A stretch of DNA of 64,000 bases from Roseomonas sp. (GTDB lineage: Bacteria > Pseudomonadota > Alphaproteobacteria > Acetobacterales > Acetobacteraceae): NCBI GenBank assembly GCA_020249465.1, contig JADCFP010000048.1, positions 62,001-126,000 of the forward strand. The letters run 5' to 3'. This document shows, one piece after another, positions 54,783 to 63,129 of this stretch; position 1 is the stretch's first letter, and every line of letters starts with the position of its first letter. The notes below the pieces were generated by a model, which did no database searches, had not been told where the DNA came from, and worked only from the letters and a program-made list of their open reading frames with translations. A program made the translations under genes and the position numbers.

Positions 54783-54874
54783 GCACCCTTCCCTACGCCG
54801 GTCCGAACCGGGTCAGGTTCCAGGGGTCGCGGGTGAAGCCCGCCTCTCAGCCCCAAAAGGGCTCCCCCAGGTGT
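54783..54874 (-). promoter_or_regulatory. TPP (THI-box) riboswitch aptamer
   Basis: On the minus strand the conserved blocks occur in order and spacing: CTGAGA (54845-54850), GAACCTGA (54813-54820) and GCGTAGGGAA (54789-54798). A closing P1 stem can be drawn between CACCT (54869-54873) and GGGTG (54784-54788). The aptamer is about 92 bases and lies 103 bases before the start of the binding-protein gene. Confidence 0.93.
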
Positions 54875-54983
54875 CTCAGGTATTTAATTGCGCCCTCACG
54901 CAGGCTTGCGCAAGGGCGGCGGTGGCGCGGGGGGCGCGCAAGGGGGTAGAAGGGGCGAAACATTCGCCAAAGGGGGATCGCCC

Positions 54984-56519
54984 ATGTCCAGCACCACCAC
55001 CCTGCCGCCCGTCATTCGCCTGCATCCCGGTGATGGCGTGGTGATTGCGCGCATTCCACTCACGCCCGGTACGGAAGTGGCACCCGGCATTAGCGTCGGT
55101 GAAAGGCGCATCCCGCCTGGCCACAAGGTCGCGATCCGCCCGCATGCAAAGGGCGAGCCCATCAAGCGCTATGGCCAGATCATTGGCTTTGCGACGGATG
55201 CGATTGAACCTGGCGCCTGGGTGCATACGCATAATTGCGAAATGGGTGATTTCGCGCGCGATTACGCCTGGGGCCAGGATGCGAAGCCGACCGATTATGT
55301 GGATGTGCCGGCAAGCTTCATGGGCATTCGTCGTGCCGATGGCCGGGTCGCCACACGCAATTACATCGGCATCATCACATCGGTGAATTGTTCCGCCCAT
55401 GTCGCGGAATTGATTGCACGTCAGTTTGAGAAAAACCCGATCACCGGCGATGATCCTTTGGCCGCCTGGGGCAATGTGGATGGTGTGGTGGCGCTGACGC
55501 ATAAAACCGGCTGCGGCATGACCATGGATGAACCGCTGCGGCTGCTGCGGCGTACCTTGGCGGGCTTCGCGCGGCATGCGAATTTTTCCCATGTGATCGC
55601 GATTGGCTTGGGCTGTGAGGTCAATCAGCTTGGCCCCATGCTGGAAGAACAACGCCTGACCGGGCGGCTGCGCAGCATGGATATTCAGGATAGCGGCGCG
55701 CGCGCCACCGTGATGAAGGGCATTGATTTCGTGAAGGAGGTTTTGGCGGAATCCAATACCGCCAAGCGCGAAGCCGTCCCCGCATCCGAGCTTTGCGTCG
55801 CACTGCAATGCGGCGGTTCGGATGGCTATTCCGGCATCACCGCCAATCCAGCACTTGGTGCGGCTTCCGATTTGCTGGTGCGCCATGGCGGCACCGTCAT
55901 CCTGTCCGAAAGTCCGGAAACCTATGGCGCGGAGCATTTGCTGACGCGCCGCGCGACCTCTCGCGAAGTCGGCCAAAAGCTTGTTGACGTGATGCATTGG
56001 TGGGAAGATTACACCGCCCGCCAAGGTGCGGAGATGAACGCCAACCCATCGCCTGGCAATAAGGCAGGTGGGCTCACGACCATCCTCGAAAAATCGCTTG
56101 GCGCCATGGCCAAGGCCGGCACCACCAATCTGGTGGAGGTCTATCGCTATGCGGAGCCCGTTACCGCCAAGGGTTTTGTTTTCATGGATACGCCTGGCTA
56201 TGACCCGGTGGGGGCGACAGGTCAGGTGGCGGGTGGCGCCAATCTTGTGTGTTTCACCACGGGGCGCGGCAGCGTCTTTGGCATGAAGCCGGCGCCATCC
56301 ATCAAGCTTGCCACCAATACCACCATGTATGATCGCCTATCGGAAGATATGGACATCAATTGCGGCACGGTGCTGACGGGTGGTGAAAGCGTGCAGGCAT
56401 GCGGTGAGCGCATTTTCGACCTGATGCTGCGCACCGCTTCCGGCGAGCCCACCAAAAGTGAAGCACTTGGCTTCGGCGCGCAGGAATTCGCCCCCTGGAT
56501 GCTGGGAGCAACCATGTGA
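54984..56519 (+). CDS. UxaA family sugar-acid dehydratase
   Basis: A 511-residue two-part dehydratase of the altronate/galactarate dehydratase (UxaA/GarD) family: an N-terminal SAF domain (about residues 1-95, with HTHNCEMGD) and a catalytic region with TSVNCSAHVAELIAR, LTHKTGCGM and ALQCGGSDGYSGITANPALG. It removes water from a sugar acid to give a 2-keto-3-deoxy acid. GGGGGAT precedes ATG 54984. The neighbouring SDR and FAH genes suggest a 6-deoxy-hexonate substrate, but this is inference. Confidence 0.88.
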   Translation: MSSTTTLPPVIRLHPGDGVVIARIPLTPGTEVAPGISVGERRIPPGHKVAIRPHAKGEPIKRYGQIIGFATDAIEPGAWVHTHNCEMGDFARDYAWGQDAKPTDYVDVPASFMGIRRADGRVATRNYIGIITSVNCSAHVAELIARQFEKNPITGDDPLAAWGNVDGVVALTHKTGCGMTMDEPLRLLRRTLAGFARHANFSHVIAIGLGCEVNQLGPMLEEQRLTGRLRSMDIQDSGARATVMKGIDFVKEVLAESNTAKREAVPASELCVALQCGGSDGYSGITANPALGAASDLLVRHGGTVILSESPETYGAEHLLTRRATSREVGQKLVDVMHWWEDYTARQGAEMNANPSPGNKAGGLTTILEKSLGAMAKAGTTNLVEVYRYAEPVTAKGFVFMDTPGYDPVGATGQVAGGANLVCFTTGRGSVFGMKPAPSIKLATNTTMYDRLSEDMDINCGTVLTGGESVQACGERIFDLMLRTASGEPTKSEALGFGAQEFAPWMLGATM

Positions 56520-57157
56520 CCCGCGCTGAGACGAAGCGGGAGATTTTGCGCATCGCCCAATCCTTGGATCAGGCGGGCATGATGCCCTCCAAATCCGGCA
56601 ATGTTTCCGCGCGCGATGGCAAGGCTTTCATCATCACGCCTGCTGGCCTGCCTTATGCGCGCACCACTGTGGCTGATCTGGTGACCACGGGCCTGGATGG
56701 CAGCCCGGTTGGTCGCGCGAAACATCGGCCTTCATCGGAATGGCGCTTGCATGCGGCGATTTACGCCGCGCGGCCTGAGGTGATGGCCGTGGTGCATACC
56801 CATTCGCCCCGCGCCACCGCGCTTTCCTGTGCACGAAAGGGCATCCCGCCCTTGCATTACATGGTGCTGCTGGCCGGTGGGCCAATTGCCTGCGCGGATC
56901 ACGCGACGGCTGGCACGCAAATACTTGCGGATAACGCGCTCCGCGCACTTACCGGGCGGCGCGCGGTATTGCTTGCCAATCATGGTGTGGTGGCGGTGGG
57001 CGCGACGCTGGGTGCAGCGTATGCGCTGGCCTTGGAGGTTGAAAACCTCGCTGGCCAATATCTCGATCTATTGGCGGCGGGGTTGAAGCCGGTATTGTTG
57101 ACGGATGTGCAATTGGCCGAAGCGGCCAAGCATTTCGCGGGGTATGGGCGGGGCTAA
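56516..57157 (+). CDS. Class II aldolase/adducin family protein
   Basis: A 213-residue zinc-dependent class II aldolase like L-fuculose-phosphate aldolase. Zinc ligands lie in VVHTHSPRA and the later LLANHGVVAVG; the N-terminal SGNVSARDG loop and the PSSEWRLHAAIYAARP helix are typical. The start is GTG, overlapping the dehydratase stop (GTGTGA-like four-base overlap). The stop overlaps that of the convergent gene by three bases. Confidence 0.86.
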   Translation: MTRAETKREILRIAQSLDQAGMMPSKSGNVSARDGKAFIITPAGLPYARTTVADLVTTGLDGSPVGRAKHRPSSEWRLHAAIYAARPEVMAVVHTHSPRATALSCARKGIPPLHYMVLLAGGPIACADHATAGTQILADNALRALTGRRAVLLANHGVVAVGATLGAAYALALEVENLAGQYLDLLAAGLKPVLLTDVQLAEAAKHFAGYGRG

Positions 57158-57483
57158 CCGCCTTCGACTGGCCCGCGCGTGATGGCAGTAAGTTCGGCGT
57201 TGTAGCTGCGATAGACAGCCTCAATCCCCGTCACACCGGCTGCGGTCAGCCGCGCGGCATGCTTGGCGTGATAGACTTCCGCAGCTTCGCGCGTACGGAA
57301 CAGATAAATCCCGCCGGAACGCCCGGCTTCCTTATCCTCGGTCCAGATTTTCCAGAGCAGATCAGGCTCGGCTGCAATGTCTTTTGCCAGCGCAAGCAAG
57401 GCGAGACGCTGATCCTCCCCACCCGGTTTCCGGGCGGGGAAGTCGAAGATCAACAGCGTTGCTGTTTCAGGCAGAGGCGACAA
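57154..57483 (-). CDS. YdhR-like putative monooxygenase
   Basis: A roughly 110-residue ferredoxin-like dimeric alpha-beta barrel protein close to the YdhR family: the conserved stretch DIAAEPDLLWKIWTED is followed by GGIYLFRT and ends ITRGPVEG. The start is unclear because no ATG is available; TTG 57483 is used, which overlaps the FAH gene end by 17 bases, and TTG 57519 is an alternative. The function in this family is not established. Confidence 0.68.
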   Translation of the reverse strand: MSPLPETATLLIFDFPARKPGGEDQRLALLALAKDIAAEPDLLWKIWTEDKEAGRSGGIYLFRTREAAEVYHAKHAARLTAAGVTGIEAVYRSYNAELTAITRGPVEGG

Positions 57484-58315
57484 GTTTCTGCGTCTGCTCA
57501 CCAAGCCCGGCAATGCCAAGCTTCATGGTCTGGCCGGCCTTCAGGAAGATCGGTGTAGGCTTCTTGCCAAGCCCAACGCCCGGCGGCGTGCCGGTGAAGA
57601 TCACATCGCCCGGATTGAGCGTAATGCATTGGCTGACATAAGACACAATCTGCTTCACGCCGAAGATCATGGTCTTGGTGGAACCATTCTGTTCGCGCAC
57701 GCCATCAACATCGCAATACATGGCCAGGTTCTGCGGATCTGGGATTTCATCCTTCGTCACCAGCCAGGGACCGAGCGGGCCGAAAGTATCAAACCCCTTG
57801 CCCTTATCCCAGGCGCCGCCGCGTTCCGCCTGCCATTCACGTTCAGACACGTCATTGCCAACGGCATAACCCGCGACATGATCCAATGCCTGATCTTCCG
57901 AGACATATTTGGCGCGTGTGCCGATGATGATGCAAAGCTCCACCTCATAATCGGTTTTCACCGAACCGCGCGGGATCACCACGTCATCATTCGGCCCTTG
58001 CAGCGCATTGAGCGATTTCAGGAACACAATGGGCTCCTTCGGGATCGGCGCGCCAGTTTCCGCCGCGTGATCGGCATAGTTCAGCCCGATGCAGATCAGG
58101 TTCTTCATGCCCGTGACTGGGGGGCCTAGGCGCGGATTGCCGGCAACCTTGGGCAGGCTATTCACATCCACCGCGGCAATCTTCGCGAGTGCAGCAGGCG
58201 ACAGCACATCACCCGTGATATCCGGCACAATGCCTGAAAGATCACGAATGGCGCCGGCGGCATCCAGAATGCCCGGCTTTTCCTGGCCTGCGGGGCCGTA
58301 ACGCAGCAGCTTCAT
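57467..58315 (-). CDS. Fumarylacetoacetate hydrolase family protein
   Basis: A 282-residue FAH-fold enzyme. The metal site is in DYEVELCIIIG, and CIGLNYADHAAETG and VIFTGTPPGVGLG are family hallmarks. With an SDR upstream it fits a 2,4-diketo-3-deoxy-L-fuconate hydrolase, which splits the diketo acid to pyruvate and lactate; ureidoglycolate lyase is the usual automatic name. GGAGG lies nine bases before the ATG. Confidence 0.88.
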   Translation of the reverse strand: MKLLRYGPAGQEKPGILDAAGAIRDLSGIVPDITGDVLSPAALAKIAAVDVNSLPKVAGNPRLGPPVTGMKNLICIGLNYADHAAETGAPIPKEPIVFLKSLNALQGPNDDVVIPRGSVKTDYEVELCIIIGTRAKYVSEDQALDHVAGYAVGNDVSEREWQAERGGAWDKGKGFDTFGPLGPWLVTKDEIPDPQNLAMYCDVDGVREQNGSTKTMIFGVKQIVSYVSQCITLNPGDVIFTGTPPGVGLGKKPTPIFLKAGQTMKLGIAGLGEQTQKLVASA

Positions 58316-58329
58316 CTAATAAGCCTCCC

Positions 58330-58566
58330 TCAATTGGAACGGCGGGCGCGTACATGCCCGAAAAATGCGAGGCCAATGCCACCAAAGGCCAGCGCCTGAA
58401 TGCTGTTGAGCGGCAGCGTCACAGCGCCCGCGGCAAGCAGCAGCGCGATCAGCATGGCGATGGAGCCAAGCATCATATAGGCGGGCATCGCCATATCCTC
58501 ATTCATGCCGGCAAGCACCACGGCACCCATGGCACCCATCATCGGCACGGCAAATTCACTGGCCAT
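58330..58566 (-). CDS. Small membrane protein in the sugar-acid operon
   Basis: A 78-residue protein with three hydrophobic segments and a basic C-terminal tail (RARRSN). AAGGAGGAT just ahead of the ATG is one of the best ribosome sites in the window, which supports a real gene. It lies 14 bases before the FAH gene and 33 bases after the SDR gene. I do not recognise a family. Confidence 0.72.
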   Translation of the reverse strand: MASEFAVPMMGAMGAVVLAGMNEDMAMPAYMMLGSIAMLIALLLAAGAVTLPLNSIQALAFGGIGLAFFGHVRARRSN

Positions 58567-58599
58567 TTCATCCTCCTTCAGGAAAGCGGCATTGGCTTC

Positions 58600-59349
58600 C
58601 TACAATGTCCAGCCGCCGTCAATGACAATGGCCTGGCCGGTGACGAAAGCGGCCTCATCGGATGCCAGATAAAGCACCAAAGCGGCCATTTCCTCGGCCG
58701 TGGCCAGCCGGCCCATGGCCTGACGCGCGACAAAGGCAGCGCGGGCTGCCTCTACCGAACCGGCGGCGGCGGCATTGGCGGCGATTCGGTCGTGAAGCGA
58801 TGGTGTATCCACCGTGCCGGGGCAGAGGCAATTGCAGCGAATGCCCTGGGCGACATATTCGGTCGCGATGGATTTCGTGAGGCCGACAACAGCCGCCTTG
58901 GTGGTACCATACAAAAAGCGATTGGGCGCACCCTTGATGGATGAACAGGCAGAGGACATGTTCACAATGCTGCCGCCGCTGCGTTCCAGCATGCCGGGGA
59001 TGAAGGCCTGCGCCACCTTCCACATCGCCCGCACATTCAGCGCAAAGCCGAAATCCCAATCCTGATCGGTGCAGGTCAGGATGGTGTTCTGGTGCACAAA
59101 GCCGGCGCAATTGAACAGGATATCCACTGGCCCCGCGGATTTGGCAGCGGCGCCGATGGCGGCATCATCCAGCACATCCAACACCGCGGTGGAAATGCCG
59201 GCGGCGGTAAGGCTGGCGAGCAAAGCCGCATCCCGATCCGTTGCCACCACCCGTGCGCCTTCGGCGGCCATGGCGAGCGCGGTAGCGCGGCCAATGCCCT
59301 GGCCTGCTGCGGTGACGAAACAAAGCTTCCCCGCCAATCTGCCCGCCAT
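58600..59349 (-). CDS. SDR, 2-keto-3-deoxy-L-fuconate dehydrogenase-like
   Basis: A 249-residue NAD(P)-dependent SDR with a full catalytic set: TAAGQGIG (residues 13-20), a Ser in MSSACSSIKGAPNRF and YGTTK (Tyr147, Lys151). The SSIKGAPNRF segment and NCLCPGTVDTPSL resemble the 2-keto-3-deoxy-L-fuconate 4-dehydrogenase group. Its product would be the substrate for the FAH-family hydrolase encoded downstream. Confidence 0.85.
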   Translation of the reverse strand: MAGRLAGKLCFVTAAGQGIGRATALAMAAEGARVVATDRDAALLASLTAAGISTAVLDVLDDAAIGAAAKSAGPVDILFNCAGFVHQNTILTCTDQDWDFGFALNVRAMWKVAQAFIPGMLERSGGSIVNMSSACSSIKGAPNRFLYGTTKAAVVGLTKSIATEYVAQGIRCNCLCPGTVDTPSLHDRIAANAAAAGSVEAARAAFVARQAMGRLATAEEMAALVLYLASDEAAFVTGQAIVIDGGWTL

Positions 59350-59368
59350 GATGTGTTCCCTTCCCTTG

Positions 59369-59387
59369 GCGCGCGGCTATCGCGCGC
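59369..59387 (-). terminator. Hairpin between phaC and the SDR operon
   Basis: GCGCGCG and CGCGCGC pair perfectly around a five-base loop in the 39-base gap between the genes. It could end phaC transcription or separate message halves. No T-run is present. Confidence 0.4.
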
Positions 59388-59388
59388 T

Positions 59389-61170
59389 TCAATCCTGCGC
59401 CATGACTTTCACATAGCTGCCCGGCGCATCCTCAATGGCGTTTTTCGGCTGCCGCGCGGGTACTTGCGCGGGGTCCTGCCCGCTCACCCAGCGTTGCCAA
59501 TCGGGCCACCAGGACCCCGCCAATTCCGTGGACCCCGCCAGCCAGGCTTCCGGGTCTGCCGGCAGTTCCGCATTTACCCAATGGCTGTACTTGCCCGCAT
59601 CCGGCGGATTGACCACACCCGCAATATGGCCGGACGCCGCCAGCACAAAGCGGATATCACCCGCATAGGTTTGCGTCGCGCGATAGGTGGAAGCCCAAGG
59701 CGCGATGTGATCTTCCCGCGTTGAGAGAATATAGGTCGGCAGCTTGATCTTGCGCAGATCGAGCTTGACGCCGAGCAATTCAATCCCGCCCGGCTTGATC
59801 AGATCATTCTGCTGATACATGCGGCGCAGATAGAAGGAATGCATGCGCGCGGGCATGCGCGTTGAATCATCATTCCAATAGAGCAAATCAAACGGGAAGG
59901 GGTCCTGCCCCAGCAGGTAGTTGTTCACCACGAAGGACCAGATCAGATCATTGGCGCGCAGCATATTGAAGGTGGTCGCCATCTCACGGCCTTCAAGAAA
60001 GCCGCGCTTTTGCATCTTGGCTTCCAGTGCCTTCAATTGTTCTTCGTCAATGAAAACGCCCAATTCCCCCGCTTCGGCGAAATCCACCATGGTGGTGAAG
60101 AAGGTCGCGGATTTGATCCGCGTATCCTTCTTGACTGCCATATGCGCGAGTGTCGCCGATAGCAGCGTCCCCCCCAGGCAATAGCCAATCGCATTGACGG
60201 ATTTCTCGCCGGTTGCCTTTTCAATCGCCTCCAAAGCGGCATAGGGGCCTTCCAGCATATAATCCTCGAACCCCTTCTCGGCGAGGCGTTCATTCGGATT
60301 GACCCAGGAAACCACAAACACCGTATGCCCCTGATCCACTGCCCAGCGGATGAAGGAGTTTTTGGGGCGCAGATCGAGGATGTAATATTTATTGATCCAG
60401 GGCGGCAGGATCAGCAGCGGCCGCTTAAGGACCTTCGCCGTTGTTGGCGTATACTGGATCAGTTGCATCAAATCATTCTGATAGACAATCTTCCCCGGCG
60501 TGACGGCGATATTCTCACCAACCTTGAACTTGCTTTCATCCGTCATGCGGATACGGAGATTGCCTTGCCCGCGTTCCAGATCGGTCAGCAGGTTTGACAG
60601 GCCCTTCAGCAGATTCTCGCCACCGGTTTCCGCCGTGCGGCGCAGCACTTCCGGATTGGTCAGGGCAAAATTCGTGGGGCTCATCGCATCCACGAATTGG
60701 CGCGTATAAAAATCCACCTTCTGGGCAGTTTTCTCATCCATGCCTTCCGCATCATGCACCAGGCCCTGCATGTAGCGGGCAGAAAGCAGGTAGCTCTGCC
60801 GGATGAAGTCAAAAACTTCATTGTCGCGCCAGGCTTCATCCTTGAAGCGCTTATCCTTCTGGTCTTCGGCAATCACGGCGGGCGCGGGTTCACCCATCAT
60901 GCGGCGCGCGGTATTGCTCCAAAGCGTCAAGTAATCCTGCCAAAAGCCAATCTGCGCCTGCATCAGCTTGGCCGGATTGGTCATGAGCCGCGTGGTCATA
61001 TCCAGGAAGGCATTGCCGATATGCATCGGGTCGGCCTCTCCGGGTTGATCTGCCTGGCGCTTCAGGAAATCGGCCACAATGCGCTGGCTGCGTTCCGCCA
61101 CATCGGACATGGTGCGGCTGACCAGCGCCGGGTCTGGCAGGCGGAAAGAGGTGTTGTCGCCTTCGGCCAT
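59389..61170 (-). CDS. phaC: Class I poly(R)-hydroxyalkanoate synthase
   Basis: A 593-residue PHA synthase that polymerises hydroxyacyl-CoA into storage granules. The lipase-like box is GYCLGG with the nucleophile Cys331; the Asp lies in REDHIAPW and the His in ASGHIAG. The N-terminal region with LTLWSNTARRMMG is typical of class I. No phaA, phaB or phasin gene is beside it. The exported PHB-depolymerase-like gene at 38790 is far away and probably unrelated. Confidence 0.95.
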   Translation of the reverse strand: MAEGDNTSFRLPDPALVSRTMSDVAERSQRIVADFLKRQADQPGEADPMHIGNAFLDMTTRLMTNPAKLMQAQIGFWQDYLTLWSNTARRMMGEPAPAVIAEDQKDKRFKDEAWRDNEVFDFIRQSYLLSARYMQGLVHDAEGMDEKTAQKVDFYTRQFVDAMSPTNFALTNPEVLRRTAETGGENLLKGLSNLLTDLERGQGNLRIRMTDESKFKVGENIAVTPGKIVYQNDLMQLIQYTPTTAKVLKRPLLILPPWINKYYILDLRPKNSFIRWAVDQGHTVFVVSWVNPNERLAEKGFEDYMLEGPYAALEAIEKATGEKSVNAIGYCLGGTLLSATLAHMAVKKDTRIKSATFFTTMVDFAEAGELGVFIDEEQLKALEAKMQKRGFLEGREMATTFNMLRANDLIWSFVVNNYLLGQDPFPFDLLYWNDDSTRMPARMHSFYLRRMYQQNDLIKPGGIELLGVKLDLRKIKLPTYILSTREDHIAPWASTYRATQTYAGDIRFVLAASGHIAGVVNPPDAGKYSHWVNAELPADPEAWLAGSTELAGSWWPDWQRWVSGQDPAQVPARQPKNAIEDAPGSYVKVMAQD

Positions 61171-61251
61171 GGCACACTTCCTAGCAAGTTTCTTCCAGAC
61201 GCTTCGCGCCGCGCCCGTTTCAGGCTAACCCCTTTTCGCAGGCAGGGGCGC

Positions 61252-61863
61252 ATGAGCGAGCATCGCGAGACAACTGGAACCAAATTGCAACCTAGGTGGC
61301 GAAGCAGGGCCAATCAAGCACGGTATTGCGTGCTGCTGGCCTTGCTGCTGCCCGGCTGCCAGACGGAACCCGGCCAGGCGGTGGCGAAATTCTGGGATCG
61401 CGCCTGGGGACCAGAGAATGAAGGCCGCCCCGCGCCCCCCAGTGCCAATGCGCCCTTCCCCAATCTGGGCACTGTGCCGCCCCGCCCGGAGATCCCGGAT
61501 ATGGCAGCGCGAGAGGCCCTGGCCAATCGACTGGTGCAGCAGCGGGAAGCCAGCCGAGAGCCGCTCGGCGCCCTGCCCGGTGCCGTGCCGCGCTTGGGGC
61601 CTCCGCCCCCCGCCTTGGCGCCGGCCTTGGCCGCCATCGCTATTCCTGCGCCGAGCATTGTCGCCCCTGCTATGCCCGCCGCCCCGGCTGGCCCCGCAGC
61701 AACACCCGACCAGCTTGCCCCCGCACCCGCGGCCTTGCCCGAACCCTCTGGCATTCCTGCGCCGCCGATGATCGCCCCAGCCGGCATCCCGGCCGCCCCG
61801 ATGCTGACACCCTCCGCCCCGCCGCCGCCGCCCGTTTTGCGTGATGCGCCTCGCCGGCCGTGA
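61252..61863 (+). CDS. Proline/alanine-rich lipoprotein
   Basis: A 203-residue protein with a lipobox LLLPGC after a basic N-terminus and short hydrophobic stretch (residues 26-36), so lipid attachment is likely. The mature part is mostly a low-complexity Pro/Ala chain with no domain, ending PPVLRDAPRRP. GGCAGGGG precedes the ATG. It is divergent from phaC. It may act as a periplasmic linker; the function is unknown. Confidence 0.68.
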   Translation: MSEHRETTGTKLQPRWRSRANQARYCVLLALLLPGCQTEPGQAVAKFWDRAWGPENEGRPAPPSANAPFPNLGTVPPRPEIPDMAAREALANRLVQQREASREPLGALPGAVPRLGPPPPALAPALAAIAIPAPSIVAPAMPAAPAGPAATPDQLAPAPAALPEPSGIPAPPMIAPAGIPAAPMLTPSAPPPPPVLRDAPRRP

Positions 61864-61908
61864 CGCGCTGGTCTATAAGCGCAGCCCGAAAACATTGAGA
61901 CTGAGACC

Positions 61909-63129
61909 ATGACCGAGGATTTCCACCGTATCCGGCGCCTGCCGCCCTATGTCTTTGCCGAGGTGAATGCCGCCAAGGCCAAGGCGCGCGCGTCGGCTGA
62001 GGATATTGTTGACCTTGGCATGGGCAATCCGGATACGCCGACACCGCCGCATATTGTCGCGAAGCTGATCGAAGCGGTGCAGGACCCGCGCACGCATCGC
62101 TATTCCATGTCGAAGGGCATTCCGGGGCTGAGGAAGGCGCTGGCCGCCTATTACGACCGGCGCTTTGGCGTGAAGCTGGATCCGGAAACGGAAGTGGTGG
62201 CGACCCTTGGTTCGAAGGAGGGTCTCGCGAATTTGGCACAGGCCATCTCAAGCCCTGGCGATACCATCCTGGTACCAAATCCTTCCTACCCCATCCAACA
62301 ATTCGGCTTCATCATCGCCGGCGCTTCGGTGCGCAGCATTCCCTATACGCCCGATGACAGCATGCTGGCCGCGATTGACCGCGCCGTTCGCCATTCCGTG
62401 CCGAAGCCGAATGCGGTGATTGTCAATTTCCCCTCCAACCCAACCGCGCTGACCGCGCCGATTGAATTCTACCGCGAATTGGTCGCACTCTGCCGTCGGC
62501 ATGAATTGTTCATCCTATCCGATCTTGCTTATGCCGAGCTGTATTTCGGCGACACGCCACCGCCTTCCGTTTTGGAAGTGGAAGGGGCGAAGGACATCAC
62601 GGTGGAATTCACCTCCATGTCGAAAACCTACAATATGCCAGGCTGGCGCATGGGTTTCGCGGCCGGCAATCCACGCCTGATCGCGGCTTTGGCGAGGGTG
62701 AAATCCTATCTGGATTACGGTGCCTTCACGCCGATTCAGGTGGCGGCGACGGCGGCCTTGAATGGCCCGCAGGATTGCATTGAGGAAATGCGCGTTTTGT
62801 ACAAGGAACGCCGCGAAGTGCTGGTGAAGGGCCTGCATGCCGCTGGCTGGGATGTGCCTGCGCCCGAAGCCTCCATGTTCCTTTGGGCGCCAATCCCTGA
62901 GCGTTTCCGGCATTTGGGCTCGGTCGGGTTTTCCAAGCTGCTGCTGGAAAAGGCGAAGGTCGCGGTGGCACCTGGCCTTGGCTTTGGTGAGCATGGTGAT
63001 GAACATGTCCGCATTGCGCTGGTGGAAAATAACCACCGCATCCGCCAGGCGCTGCGTGGCATCAAAACCTTCCTCGGTGGCGACAATGCCGCGCCACAGG
63101 ATGCTGCTTCTGATATGGTGAATGCATGA
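61909..63129 (+). CDS. PLP-dependent class I/II aminotransferase
   Basis: A 406-residue fold-type I aminotransferase of the alanine/LL-diaminopimelate aminotransferase-like group that commonly precedes homoserine dehydrogenase in alphaproteobacteria. The PLP lysine is in TSMSKTYNMPGWRMG; DLGMGNPDTPTP and NFPSNPTA also fit. The stop overlaps the start of hom by four bases (ATGA), indicating shared expression and a role in the aspartate/threonine/methionine family. Confidence 0.92.
   Translation: MTEDFHRIRRLPPYVFAEVNAAKAKARASAEDIVDLGMGNPDTPTPPHIVAKLIEAVQDPRTHRYSMSKGIPGLRKALAAYYDRRFGVKLDPETEVVATLGSKEGLANLAQAISSPGDTILVPNPSYPIQQFGFIIAGASVRSIPYTPDDSMLAAIDRAVRHSVPKPNAVIVNFPSNPTALTAPIEFYRELVALCRRHELFILSDLAYAELYFGDTPPPSVLEVEGAKDITVEFTSMSKTYNMPGWRMGFAAGNPRLIAALARVKSYLDYGAFTPIQVAATAALNGPQDCIEEMRVLYKERREVLVKGLHAAGWDVPAPEASMFLWAPIPERFRHLGSVGFSKLLLEKAKVAVAPGLGFGEHGDEHVRIALVENNHRIRQALRGIKTFLGGDNAAPQDAASDMVNA

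Noticed and set aside
54783-54874. The riboswitch as a control element for the divergent UxaA-type gene
   Set aside because: The conserved TPP blocks read 5' to 3' only on the minus strand, toward the binding-protein gene.
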